From NCBI GenBank assembly GCA_021464245.1, contig JADCRB010000072.1, positions 2,192,055 to 2,256,054 of the forward strand: a stretch of 64,000 nt of DNA, read 5' to 3'. Below are positions 12,801 through 24,344 of the stretch, piece by piece (position 1 is the first letter of the stretch; each line of letters starts with the position of its first letter). The position numbers and the translations under genes were made by a program. Origin of the DNA: Carallia brachiata. Taxonomy: Eukaryota > Streptophyta > Magnoliopsida > Malpighiales > Rhizophoraceae. The notes beneath the pieces were generated by a model that searched no databases, was not told where the DNA came from, and saw nothing but the letters and a program-made list of their open reading frames with translations.

Positions 12801-15800
12801 ACCCTTGACACGCCTCAGAATCAATAATTGATTTAGCCCTGCAACCTTCTGTCTCGTGGCCTGATCAAGTGGAATCAGCGATTCTTGCTCTTTCGTGCAC
12901 TCCTGCGATGGATTGAACCATTCTCAGCATATAATCAACAGAATAAAATATATAAAAAGTGCATGATGCTAGTAATCATCAGCACATCAAGTACCCGTTC
13001 CACTTTGCGAGCTTCTGATACTGCAAACCTGTGTTTTTCTAAAACACTTTGGATTTTAGCAGTACATGCAGATTTGTTTCCATTTTCTCATTATGTCATT
13101 CATCTGCTTGCAGGCATCTTCATAAGCCACATGACCAACTTCATGCTGAGACAAAGAACAAAAACAACTAGGTATTTGGGATCTTCTTAACAAGACAAAT
13201 TCTACGCATAATGTGCAAATATGCAGATCTATCTAAGGGCAATATCATAAAAAAAAAGTGATTTTAAAAGGTATCAAACACAAGTAGTTATTTTTTATGT
13301 TCTTAACAAGAAAAATTCTACAAATAATGTAGATCTATCCAAGGGCAATAAATAGTTAAGGGAATGGGATTTGCTGCTTTCGGCTTTGCCATACATGAGG
13401 GGGCGTTATGAACAGCTATAGCTGTCTCTATTAATTTGCAAATAAATTATAGGTCAGTGTACAACATCCAGCTCAACTTCTCACTCAAAAGCTTACTCTC
13501 AGTGCATGACATTTCAAGCTTTCCTCTGAGACCAGTCAATTGTTGCTCCCATGGTTCTAATACAGCATCAGCCATCACAAGCTTAGAGAAAAATCACTCA
13601 GTTTCAACTGTTTATCAATCAATTATGAAGAACAATATTTTCTGAATATCCACAGAAAAGGAGGGGCACCCATGGTAAAAATGCAAGCAATTCTAAATAG
13701 TAGGGTCAGGAAACTGCAAATTATGATTTTATATCAACAAAGGCATGAAGTCTCTACCTAAAATCTATAAACATGATTGTTTGGCGCAGTTATCTTTACA
13801 TATTCAACTCCATTCCAGTAATTAGCACAAAGAAACAACCACCTCCAATGTGATAGGAAATTTTAAGCAGTGTAGATAAGACCTTGGCAACTCTTAGTGT
13901 CCTATAGGACCATCAAAGTTGCAATACTATAAAATTTAAATTGTCGCCTAACGTGAACAATGAATAGAGAGGAGAGGCACTAAAACCACCACAGAACAAG
14001 GATGTGCTGGCCACCTGCTTCACATTGAACTTTGAAAAACTCTTTTATAATGTCTATGTTTTTCATTTCAATGATATAGTGACACTTATGCAAATAAATG
14101 AACAGCAGCTTTCTACAGTGAGATGGGGTGCCATAAAGTACCAACAAGCAATGTTAAATAATATGCAAATGATTGGAACATGGGTATTACAGATATCGAA
14201 TTCAGAGCAGCCATATCATGTCAGTTGTGCAGAAAAATTAGCATTAGAGTATAGGAAAAGGATAGGACATTTGGAATTTTCTACACTATACCCTAACAAT
14301 TTCTCCCCTTCCGAGAAGAGCTTTTGCAATCTGGATATATCATCCTCTAGTTTTGGATCATATTTTCTGTGTTCCCACATTCCTTTGAGAAGTCCTCAAT
14401 CTTCGATTGAGTCCTGCAAAGGACAATAATAAATGAATTTGTCCTTAAGGGAATAAAACACACTATTGTCTTACCTTTTCAAGCTTTTTCTCAAGTTTCT
14501 TGATCTTTTGCTTCATGCATTTAAGGTCCTCACAGTACTTGATATCCTGCCTTTCAAACTCTTTAAACTCTGCTTTACAATTTCTGAGTTCATTGTCAAG
14601 TTTCTGAATTGAGGACAAAGATGAAGATTACTCGCCAAAAATACAAACTAAATTTGTTTAGCATTATTGCTTGAGGCATTCATAACAAGAGCAAACTTAA
14701 AAGGTTGGGAAACTTGGATCACTTTGCATAGTCAAAAAGACCAAAGAAGTAACCATAAGTGGCACCTGCATGAATTACTAAATGACACAAAACAAACCTC
14801 TTGTCTTTTCATCTATTTGCTGTGCTCAGCCTCTAGCTCCTTCAATGTTTTATGACTTTCCTAATCTTCTTCCTCAGCAAAATTGCAAATTTCAGTATCT
14901 GCAACTTGTTGTTGTGATCAAAATATACATCCAATGCTTCTGTAACAAACTTTACATTTGTGACTTCAAACTGTCTTCTATGCTAGACACATTTGCTTGC
15001 ATCTCAATCATTCTTGTACCGGTATCTTCATGAGCCACTTTACTGGCTTTTTCTTGCCCTTTCAATAATGATAGATAGCTCTTTCAGCATGTAAGACTCT
15101 GCCTCAACTTTGACATCCTGTTCCACTGTATGAAGAGATGATTTGGTGACATATAAAAAGCAAAGAAACCTCTAAGTTATTTCTTTCTTTCTCTGCTAAC
15201 TCAACCGTCTGCACCACCCCAGACCTTTTCTCATTAAGAGACCGAGCCTATGGAACCAAGAATAACATTGCACAGATTTTACAAACAAATATAGATCTAG
15301 ATCAGAATAACACGCCAACATTTGTTATGGAAAACCTGATATTGGGAAAAATGGAGACAACAATCATTTGGCATCTAAATACCAGCAGAAACCTCTCAAA
15401 GAAGATCTCACCAGTGCAAAATATATCCATTCTATCAAAATCAAGATCATAAAACATACCCAACACTTTGAATATTTCAGAAATTAGGTATCGCAATTTG
15501 CATTGAAAAGTATAAAAACAGTACCGGTATCAATTACAAATCTTTTTTATAAAGCGTGTTGCTATTATTTTCCATGGTAAACCAACGTTCCCTACTTACA
15601 CTATCAGTGTTCAATCATAATGATGGTCATGAATACCAATTTTAATGCCTACAACAGGTGTCCACAGGACTACTTATATAGGTTTTGGAACAACAAAGCG
15701 AGGATCTAAATGCATAAAATAAAAGCATAGCAACAATTTCTTTAGAAGAAGAAAAAAAAATTCACTCTTTACACATCTCATCAATTTCCCGATATATGTA

Positions 15801-17242
15801 TCAGTTCCAATTATGACTTCCAAATATTCGAGAAAACCTTCGTCATGAGGTCCCTGTGCTTTTGCTTCATCAAAATCAGCTCAATTTCACCCTATTAATA
15901 AGCAGAAAAACAAATGTATCAAATTAAATTGAACCAAATGTCTTATTGAAATTACAGTGTTGTGCTACAATAGCAAACCTGAAGAATCAGAAAACAGTTG
16001 GTCGTCTATGTCAACTCCTTTTCCTTTGAGCATCCTGGTAACTTCAGGAAAATCACTTCTATGCTTGTTGATATACTACTTGGATAAATTATCTTGGAAA
16101 GCAACTCGAGTAATTGTGAGATCACTTCTGGGAACAGCTTCATAGGTCCCATCATCTTGCAAGTTTCAGTTCGAAATTGCAACAATAAAACCTTAAAGTC
16201 AGGCATGGAAGGATAATATGCAAGCAACTAAGCACATATTTGGACTCAAAAGAAACTGGGAAAAAAAGGCCTCACCGGATAGATCATAGATGGTAGTTAA
16301 TTTCAATTTTTTGGCTTCTGGAAAACCAATTTCAACTACTAGTTGACCAATAAAAGGCTGGAAAGATACACCACTAACTGGATCAACAGGAAATGGAAAA
16401 AAAAAAAAAAAATACCAGTGAAAATTAACAGAAACACCTGCTCTTCCAGATTCTAGCGATTGGTGGAATTACAGACAAGCTCTGCAACTTTATTGAGTCT
16501 CATCTTCAAGAATAGTGCGGATTTAATACTAATTATACTGCAGAAACAAGAAACCGAGAATCAAAATATTAAAAAAAAAAAGAAAATGAAAAAAAAAAGA
16601 AAAACTATTTTCTCGCTTCCCAAACACAAAAAGCATAGCATGGATCACATTACTCTTGCCGCTACGATTGGAATCCCACCACTGCTGGAAAACCCTGATA
16701 TTCGAACAGAAACAACTATATAGAGAGAGAAATATAAGTTCCTAATTTGAACACTGGAGTCAGATTGCTTAGCGAGAAACACGGAAAATCTTTTTTGCTT
16801 TGTTCTCAAATTTCGTTCTCGTCAACCAAACAAAATCTCTTCTCAAAAAAAACCAAACAGACCCTAGATATTAAAAATTCAATCCAAAATAAATATGAAA
16901 CCAGAAAATAAAAGGAGCAAAAAAAAAATTTAAATTCCAAATTCTTACACCTTGTGGAAAGTACCGGCGCGCTGCTCGCCGGCATAGGATTTGAACTTCC
17001 TCGTGATTATCACGATGATCACCTTTCTCGGAGCTCCGCTCTGCCACATCCGGCACTCCCCATCACCCTTGCCGCCGCCGCTGCCACCTCTCCCCACCCT
17101 CCTCTTTGTGCTTTGCTTTACTTTTACACAGCGACCGTTCGTACTTCTCTCTCTAGAAGTGACTTGGAAACGAAAAACAGAATGTAAAGCGTGTGAGTGT
17201 GTTTATTTATTCAATTACTTTTAGCATTTTTGAAAATAATTG

Positions 17243-17268
17243 TAATAATAATAATAATAATAATAATT
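17243..17268. repeat. (AAT)n microsatellite
   Basis: A run of TAA/AAT triplets upstream of the unit B SMC4 remnant. A shorter AAT run is at the matching place in unit A (about 22923-22944), so the repeat predates the duplication. Confidence 0.85.
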
Positions 17269-17410
17269 AGTAACAAAAGAGGAGGGTTTTGGCGGGAGCT
17301 TGAAATTGGATGGCGAGTTACCGTTATAGTGGGCCTAGAGTTTTGGGCCGACTTGTTCCAAGAGGCCCCATTGTCGGTGGAGGTAGTCCAAAGCCCAGAA
17401 TTTCCAACTC

Positions 17411-17446
17411 CTCTGCCTCTGCCTCTGCCTCTGCCTCTGCCTCTGT
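17411..17446. repeat. Hexanucleotide (CTCTGC)n repeat, expanded only in unit B
   Basis: About six copies of CTCTGC. The corresponding position in unit A (near 23220) has only two. On the minus strand it would encode alternating Glu-Ala, giving a misleading open frame at 17324-17530. Confidence 0.85.
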
Positions 17447-17579
17447 CCCTTCCATCAATTCCTGCACTTCATTCTTATAAAAATCAATGACTTCAGTTCT
17501 GCACCATCTGAGCAGTAAATCCATTCCCAAACTTCATTTTTTTTTTTTTTTCACTTCCCCAAAACAAATGCTTGTAGAC

Positions 17580-20500
17580 ACCTACATTCGAACAAAATAA
17601 ATACCGAATTAAAATTTGCAAATTTTATATATGTTTGCAAGTCAAACTCATACAAAAGAAATGGCAATGGAATGTTACCTTACTCCAATTCATCTTCAGA
17701 AGTGCATCAAGCAGCTTTTTCACACATCACAAAACTTTCGGGTACAGTTATCAGGATTACAGATCCCAACAAGTTTATCAGCCAACTCAAACATGTTGTT
17801 TCTAAGGCCACAATATGCAATGAAAACATCAAAAACAGAGAACAACTTGACTAACCATAGCATCAGCAACTCAGTAGAAACCCATAGAGGCCATCCTGAC
17901 CTGATTATAATAAATTGTGCGTCCTTGGTCCTCTCCTTGACGTAATGTCAAACAATAGAAACATTTTTGGAAACTGGTACTCCAAGTGGCGCAGGACATT
18001 TGGCATAGGAGTTAATAAGGAAAGGGGACAAAAGTAAAACACATCAATTATGCTATTCAATTTCATCCATCGCATATAGCCGCGTAGACTTGTAGTGATG
18101 AAGTGCAAAAACAAGGGCTAATGAGCTGAGACTCTGAAGATAACGAACCAATATCACCATAAGCGAGCAAAAAAACAGCCATGCAGTTGCAGTATACTAT
18201 GCTGCTACTCTTCATATGGATATTTATACAATTAGAAAAGCAGATAGTAACATTTCAAGATTTTACTTTTTCACCACCTGATAGATTGGCTTTGTTCATC
18301 CAGCTCTTCTTTGGTGATCCGACAATGAAAACAACACCAGAGAATGGATCCAGAGAATCAACTAGCTCACTACATCAGCACCAAGCGTAATCATCTGAAT
18401 GAAATTGACAGAAATAGAATGTGTAATAATTAAACATATAAGTGCTTATGTCCCATTGACAGGTCACACATTCTTAGTAAGAACAAGCAGATGTGAGACT
18501 AAAAGTTTTGTGTGACCACAAAGTTGAAGCAAAAATTCTCAAACAACATTTAGAACAAGATTGAATCATGCAGAATAAATTCATGTAATTCATACTCTAC
18601 GATTGAATCAAGATTCAGGTTCATCTCTTCCAGTTGTGCTTCCAAGAGTGCTACCTTTTCAAGGGCCCTTTTTAGGTTGCAGGCATTAGCAAGAGTCTCG
18701 TCTTCCAATATCAATCATAGCTTCTCAGGGTCCACTAGATCTTTCTGAATTCTGCAACGAAGAAACAATGAGTCCAAGCTTCAAGATCATATTAACCTAC
18801 TAATATCAATCACCGTTCTGAAATAACTTGCTCTTCAAATAATTTATGGTGAAAGCAGTTTGCAAGTCATCCAGCTTTTTCTTGTAAAACACCATTCACC
18901 CCCTGAGCGCAGACAGCCCCCCATAACTCCAACTACTTGTAGGACCTTCTTCATATCTTGTAATTAGTAGTCAACATCAACCTGTGCTAGAACAAGGTGA
19001 TAAAGTGCCATTCTAGCAAGGATCATTCAAGCAGAAAAGGAAAGTGTGAATATTCTGATCCTCATTGCACACAAACCCCCCCGGCAGCATTTTGTCAAAA
19101 ACTTCCTTATGTTGCTCAATCAGCTACAACAGAGACAAAAGAATGGCATATGCTGGTTACAAAACCTATTACAACAAGAGAATGACCATGGTTGACAGGA
19201 AGTAAACTGTAACCAAGCAACCAGACCTTCTGTGTATTCTTATAGTTCTCTTAAACTACAAAGCCATAGCTTAGAGCAAAATCACTCAGTTTAAACTGTT
19301 TATCAACCGATTAGGAAGAACAATATTATCTAAATATCCACAGAAAAGGAGCACCCATGGTGAAAACGCAAGCAATTCTAAATAGAAGGGTCAGGAAATT
19401 GCAAATTATGATTTCAAATATCAACATAAGGCATGACATTGCTATCTAAAACCTGAAAACATGATTGTTTGGTGTAGTTATGTTTACATATGCAACTCCA
19501 CCCCAGTAATTAGCACAAAGAAACAACCACTTCAGATGTGATAGGAAATTTTAAGCAGTGTAGATAACACCTTGGCTGCCCTTAGTGTCCCATAGGACAA
19601 TCAAAGATGCAATACTTGGACCTTTTATATCGCCAGTGGCTAACGTGAACAATGAATAGGAAGGAAAGGCACTAAAACCACCACAGAACAAGCATGCAAG
19701 GGCCACATGCTTCACATTGAACTTTGAAAAACTTTCTTTTATAATGTCTATGTTCTTCACTTCAATGATACAGCGACGCTTATGCAAATAAATAAACAGC
19801 TTCTTTCTACTATGAGCTGGGGTGCCGTAAAGTACAAGCAACATTAAAAAATATGCAAATGATTATAACATGGATGTTACAGATAACGAATTCAGAGCAG
19901 CCGCATCATGTCAGTTACACAGAAACATTAGCACTAGAGTGAAGGAAAAGGATAGGACCTTTGGAATTTTCTACAATATCCTCTAACAATTTCTCCTCAT
20001 CTGACAAGAGCTTTAGCAATCTTGGAATATCATCCTCCAAGTTTTGGAATCATATTTTTTGCACCTCCATATTCCTTTGAAAATTTCTCAATCTTCGATG
20101 AGTCCTGCAAAGGACAATAATAAAATGAATTTCTACTTAAGGGAATAAAACAGATTATTATCTTACCTTCTCAAGCTTTTCCTCAAGTTTCTAGATCTGT
20201 TGCTTCATGCATTTCAGGTCCTCACGGTACTTGATAGAATGCCTTTCAAACTCTTTACACTCTTCTTTACAATTTCTGAGTTCACTGTCAAGTTTCTGAA
20301 TTCAAGACAGATGAAAAATATACACCAGAAATATTAACTAAATTTATTAAGTAGTATTGCTTAAGGCATTCATAACAAGAATAAACTGAAGGTTTACAAA
20401 CTTGGAACACTTTTCATAGTCAGAAAGACCAAGGTAGTGACTATAAGTGGCACCTACGCGAATGAAATTATCTAAGTACTAAATGACACAAACAAACCTC

Positions 20501-23345
20501 TTGTCTTTTCACATATTTTCTGTGCACAGTCTCTAGCTCGTTCAACGTTTTATGAGTTTCCTGAATCTTCTCCCTGAGTCAAATTGCAAATTTCAGCATC
20601 CGCAACTTCTTATTGTAATCAAAATATAAATCTAATGGTTCTTCAACAAAATTTACCTTTATGCCCTCAAACTTTCTTCTAAGCTAGACACATTTCCTTG
20701 CATCTCAATCATTCTTGTACCAGTATCCTCACGAGCCACTTTAGTGGCTTTTTCTTGCACTTTCAATAATGAGAACTCTTCCAGCATGTAAGACTCTGCC
20801 TCAACTTTGAAATCCTGTTCCACAGAATTAGGCCAAAATGTTGATAAACAATATGAAGAGATGATTTGGTGACATGTGAAAAAGCAAAGAAACCTCCGAG
20901 TTATCTCTTTCTTTCTCATCCAACTTAACCGTCTGCACCACACCAGACCTTTTCTCATTAAGGGACTCTAGCATATTGCACAGGTTTTACAAAAAAAAAA
21001 AAAAAAAAAGAGTAAATCTAAGTCAGAATAACATGCCAACATTTGTTTTGGAAAAGCTGACATTAGGCAAAACAGAGACAACAACCGTTTAGCATCTAAA
21101 TACCAGCACAAACCTCTCAAAGAAGATCTCACCAGTGCAACAGCGATTGCGTTATTGAGGGGATATATCCATTCTATCCAAAACAAGATCATAAAAACAA
21201 GCACAAAACACTCTGAATATTCAAGAAAACAGGTATTGCAATTTGAAATTGTTTTCTACCTACACTCTCAGTATTCAATCATAATAATGGTCAATGAGTA
21301 CCAACTTTAGTGCCTATAAAAGATGCCCACAGGACTACTAAATATAGGTTTAGAACAACATAGTGACGATCTAAATGCATAACATAAGAGCATGGTAATG
21401 ATTTCTATAAAAGACCTCACTCTTCGCATGTCTCATCAATTTCCAATTATGACTTCCAGATACTCCGGAAATCATCATGAGGTCCCTTTGCAATTTGCTT
21501 CATCAAAATCTGCTCAACTTAACCCTGTTAATGAGCAGTAAGAAAGTATCAAAACAAATCAAACCAAAAGTCTTGTTGAAATTACAGTGCTGTGCTATAA
21601 CAGCAAACCTGAAGAATCAGAAAACCGTTGTTGCCCACGTCAACTCCTTTCCTTTGGGCATCCTGTTAACTTCAGTAAAATCACTTGTACGTTTGTTGAT
21701 ATAATAATTGGATGAATTATCTTAGAAAGCAATGCGGGTAGTTGGGAGATCACTCCGCTTCATAGGTCCCATCATCCTGCAAGTTTCAGTTCCAAATTGG
21801 CACAATAGAACTTTAAAGTTATACATGGAAGGATAATATTCAAGCAACTAAGCACATATTTGGACTCAAAAGAGAACCCAGGAAGAAAAGGCCTTGCTGG
21901 ATAGATCATAGATGGTAGTTAATTGCATTTTTCAGCATCTGGACAACCAATTTCAACTCCCACTCGACCAATAAAAAAACTGGAAAGATACATTACTAAC
22001 TGGATCAATAGAAAATGGCAAAAAAAAAAAAAGAAGAAAATTACCAGCTCTGTGATCTCCTGAAAATTGACAGAAACACCTGCTCTTCCAGATTTGGCGA
22101 TTGGTGGAGTTACGGACAAGCCCTGCAACTTTATCGAGTCTCATCTTCAAGAAAAGGGCGGATTTAATACCGATCATACTCAAGAAACAAGATACTCATA
22201 ATAAAAATATTTAAAAAAAAAAAAGAAGAAAAAGAAAAAGTCGTTTTGCTTGCTTCCCAAACACAAAGAGCATAGCATTTATCACATTACTCTTGCCGCC
22301 ATGATTGGATCTCGCCACTGCCGGAAAACTTTGATGTTCGAACAGAAACAAGTATAACCATGTGGAGAGACAAATATTAGTTCCTAATAGAACACTAAGT
22401 CAAATTGCTTGGCGAGAGAAACACCGAAAATCGATCCAATTCTTGAATAATGCTTCTTTTTCTGCTTGCGTTTCTTTCAAATTTCTTTGTCGTCAACCAA
22501 GCAGACTCTGTTCTCAAAAAAAAAAAAAAAACCAAACAGACTCTAGATATTAAAAATTCAACCCAAAATAAATGTGAAACCAGAAAATAAAAAGAGCAAA
22601 AACAAAATTTAAATTCAGAATTCTTGCACCTTGAGGAAAGCACCGACGCGCTGTTCGCCGGCATAGGATTTGAAGTTTTTCGTGATCATTACGTTGATCA
22701 CCGTTCTCGGAGCTCCGCTCTGCCACATCCGGCGCTTCCCCATCACCCTTGCCGCCGCTCGCTGCCACCTCTCAGCTCCCTCGTCTTTGCGCTTTGCTTT
22801 ACTTTTACACGGCGGCCGTTCGTACGTCTCTCTCGAGAAGTGACTTGGAAACGAAAACCAGAACGTAAAATGAGTGTTGAGTGTGCTTATTTATTCATTT
22901 ATTTTTAGCTTTTTTTTTAAATAACAATAATAATAATAATAATAGAAGAGGAGGGTTTTGGCGGGAACTTAAAATTGGATGGCGAGTTACCGTTAAAGTG
23001 GGCCTAGAGGTTTGGGCCAACCTTTTTTAAGAGGCCGTGTTGAGTGGAGGGTAGTCCAAAAGCCCAGAATTTCCAACTTACTTCCACCAGCCTTCTTCTG
23101 GCTGCTGCATTCCTTTTTTGGAGGTATCTCTGGCTGCTTCATTCCTGCATTCATTTGATTTATCCAAATCTTATTATAAAAAAAAAAAAACTCAAAAAAA
23201 AAGAATATTTACCCAAATCCTCTGCCTCTGCCATGAATTCCTGCATTTTGTTCTTATAAAATTTAATGACTTCTGCACCATCTGAGCAGTATAATCTTTC
23301 CCAAACTTCATCTTCCATTTTTTTTTCTCCCCCAAAACAAATGCT
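17580..23345 (-). pseudogene. SMC4: SMC4 pseudogene, internally deleted copy (unit A)
   Basis: Second SMC4 remnant on the minus strand. Visible in order: FKSYAGEQR exon (about 22655-22720); Walker A exon with KSNVINAMLFVFG (about 22255-22315); RLDKVAGLVRNSTNRQ (about 22090-22150); a coil exon with EAESYMLEEFSLLKVQEKA (about 20720-20810); the signature exon with KKSWMNKANLSGGEK (about 18270-18390); a clipped Walker B exon; and the last exon near 17700. Lesions: Walker A reads RSNHGGKS, there is a frameshift after NSTNRQ, the signature exon runs into a stop after GADVVS, and the Walker B exon is cut after MDEI. About 3.46 kb matching unit B 10.11-13.58 kb, including the hinge, is missing at 19258. 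Borders are approximate. Confidence 0.85.
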
Positions 23346-23437
23346 TGAATCAAATATTGATTTTCCACTTCATCTAATAGAATTGGTGAAAGCCTTGGCA
23401 TCAGTAGCACCGCCACTTTAGAAGTCATGTTCCTGGG
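23192..23437 (-). other. Unassigned minus-strand open frame at the outer edge of unit A
   Basis: An 81-codon frame starting MTSKVAVLLMPRL spans the unit A border. A second frame over 23215-23310, starting MEDEVWERLY and continuing KFYKNKMQEFMAEAED before a GT, looks more protein-like and could be an exon. In unit B the matching sequence is disrupted (two inserted bases and the expanded hexamer repeat). I do not recognise the family. The TATA box at 24331 lies upstream on the same strand. It could be an exon of a small gene or chance. Confidence 0.2.
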
Positions 23438-23751
23438 AAAAAAAAAAAGAAAAAATTCGCAGACGAGAAAACCCATAAATAAAAAGATGGATCTAGTTAC
23501 TTAATCTAATATATGTCCTCTGCATAAAAAAAGGTGTCTTAAAAAAAGAGGAATGAAAATGGAGTTAACAGACTTTGCCAAAAACCTGATGCAGTGATGA
23601 CCCATAAAAATTCATTCTATGCGTCGTACATCATGCCAAAAGTCTTGGTGACCCCGGCATTGCAACCTCTGTCTTTTTAAGACTTCTTTGTATGAAAAGT
23701 TAACCACAAAAGACAAGTTTGCCCGAGAAAAAGATAACTGAAACTGATAAA

Positions 23752-23882
23752 AGAAGCACAAACAAATCATTAAAGAAAAAAGAAGACAGAGAAACCCCAA
23801 GAAGCACAAACAAATCCTTAAAGAAAAAAGAAGACAGAGAAACCCCAAGAAGCACAATCAAATCTTTAAAGAAAAAGAATTC
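23752..23882. repeat. 48-bp tandem repeat, about 2.7 copies
   Basis: The unit begins AGAAGCACAAACAAATC and ends GACAGAGAAACCCCA. Two full copies and a partial third are present, with very few differences. Because 48 is a multiple of 3, the plus strand reads as a repeated 16-residue unit STNKSLKKKEDRETPR, but there is no other sign of a protein gene. Confidence 0.9.
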
Positions 23883-24071
23883 AGGGAAGAACTGGTCAAG
23901 AAACCTTGATCGTGAAAATTAATGGACAGATGCTATACAATCAAATCGCAAAATTAATGAATAAATAAATAAATAAAAACCAAAAGAAAGCCAAAAACAG
24001 AAAGAGGGATTTTGAACATAGACATGATGTTTGAAGACGGTAAAGAATAATGGCTATCTATTTTAACAAAC

Positions 24072-24182
24072 TTATGGAGTAAAGAAAATTGCCGCACAAT
24101 AATGGGAGCAAAAATTTGTGGAAAAGAAAAGAGAGGCATATAAGTCAAGAAACACAAACAGAGAATTGCATGTAGCCGCCAT
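24072..24182 (-). other. Possible 36-aa ORF in a transcript from the 24.33-kb TATA box
   Basis: The ATG at 24182 opens a 36-residue frame (MAATCNSLFVFLDLYASLFF, then 16 more). It lies about 120 bases downstream of the predicted start of a minus-strand transcript. An earlier ATG at about 24321 gives only a 13-residue frame. No family recognised. It could be the leader of a spliced gene running toward 23.2 kb. Confidence 0.15.
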
Positions 24183-24330
24183 TAATAAGAGTATTGGGGG
24201 CGGGGAGAGGGGTGGCCACCGCCGTTTACTACGCTGCTGCCGTCGACGGCCAATTTCGCTGCCTTCTTCTTCTAACGGTCAAAAAGAAAAGAATAGCCTT
24301 GTGTTGGGTTTTCGGGGCATGAGGCGCCTC

Positions 24331-24338
24331 TATTTATA
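24331..24338 (-). promoter_or_regulatory. Strong TATA box (TATAAATA) on the minus strand
   Basis: The plus strand reads TATTTATA, so the minus strand has CTCTATAAATAGAGGCGCC, a close match to plant TATA consensus. It would start a transcript near 24300 running toward the SMC4 remnants. What it transcribes is not clear. Confidence 0.4.
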
Positions 24339-24344
24339 GAGGAG

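Larger units (their letters stand above)
7210..17575 (-). pseudogene. SMC4: SMC4 (condensin subunit) pseudogene, near full-length copy (unit B)
   Basis: Intron-containing remnant of SMC4, the ATPase that pairs with SMC2 in condensin to compact chromosomes. Reading the minus strand, pieces appear in gene order: N-terminal FKSYAGEQR exon (about 16950-17050); Walker A exon (about 16620-16680); coiled-coil fragments; hinge exon with AQACWELLQREKLGVATS (about 12235-12330); the post-hinge LDGALFEKSG exon (about 11000-11130); coil with FEVQENYK (about 10085-10200); the LEAQLEEMNLNLDSI exon (about 9590-9755); the signature exon (9255-9396); Walker B YVMDEIDAAL (about 9050-9130); and the last exon ending NPGSFVVCEKDA then stop (7330). 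It is broken: Walker A reads DSNRSGKS instead of GPNGSGKS, a TAG and a frameshift follow the CNSTNR segment, and the signature has lost its Glu. Introns are kept, so it arose from a genomic duplicate, not a retrocopy. Borders are approximate. Confidence 0.85.
7210..23345 (-). repeat. Direct tandem duplication of the SMC4 locus (units B and A)
   Basis: The same sequence opens both units at their 3' side (AAATTTGCAAATT with GAAATGGCAATGGAAT, near 7230 and 17605). The same promoter-side sequence closes both (GATGGCGAGTTACCGTTA, near 17310 and 22980, then CAAAACAAATGCTTG, near 17560 and 23335). The unit junction falls at about 17575-17580. Divergence between units is substantial, so the duplication is old. 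Unit A is about 5.8 kb and unit B about 10.4 kb; the difference is mostly one deletion in A plus the extra 3' copies in B. Confidence 0.85.

Noticed and set aside
17324..17530. Open frame with Glu-Ala dipeptide run
   Set aside because: Produced by the CTCTGC hexamer microsatellite on the minus strand; the matching unit A sequence is not repeated.
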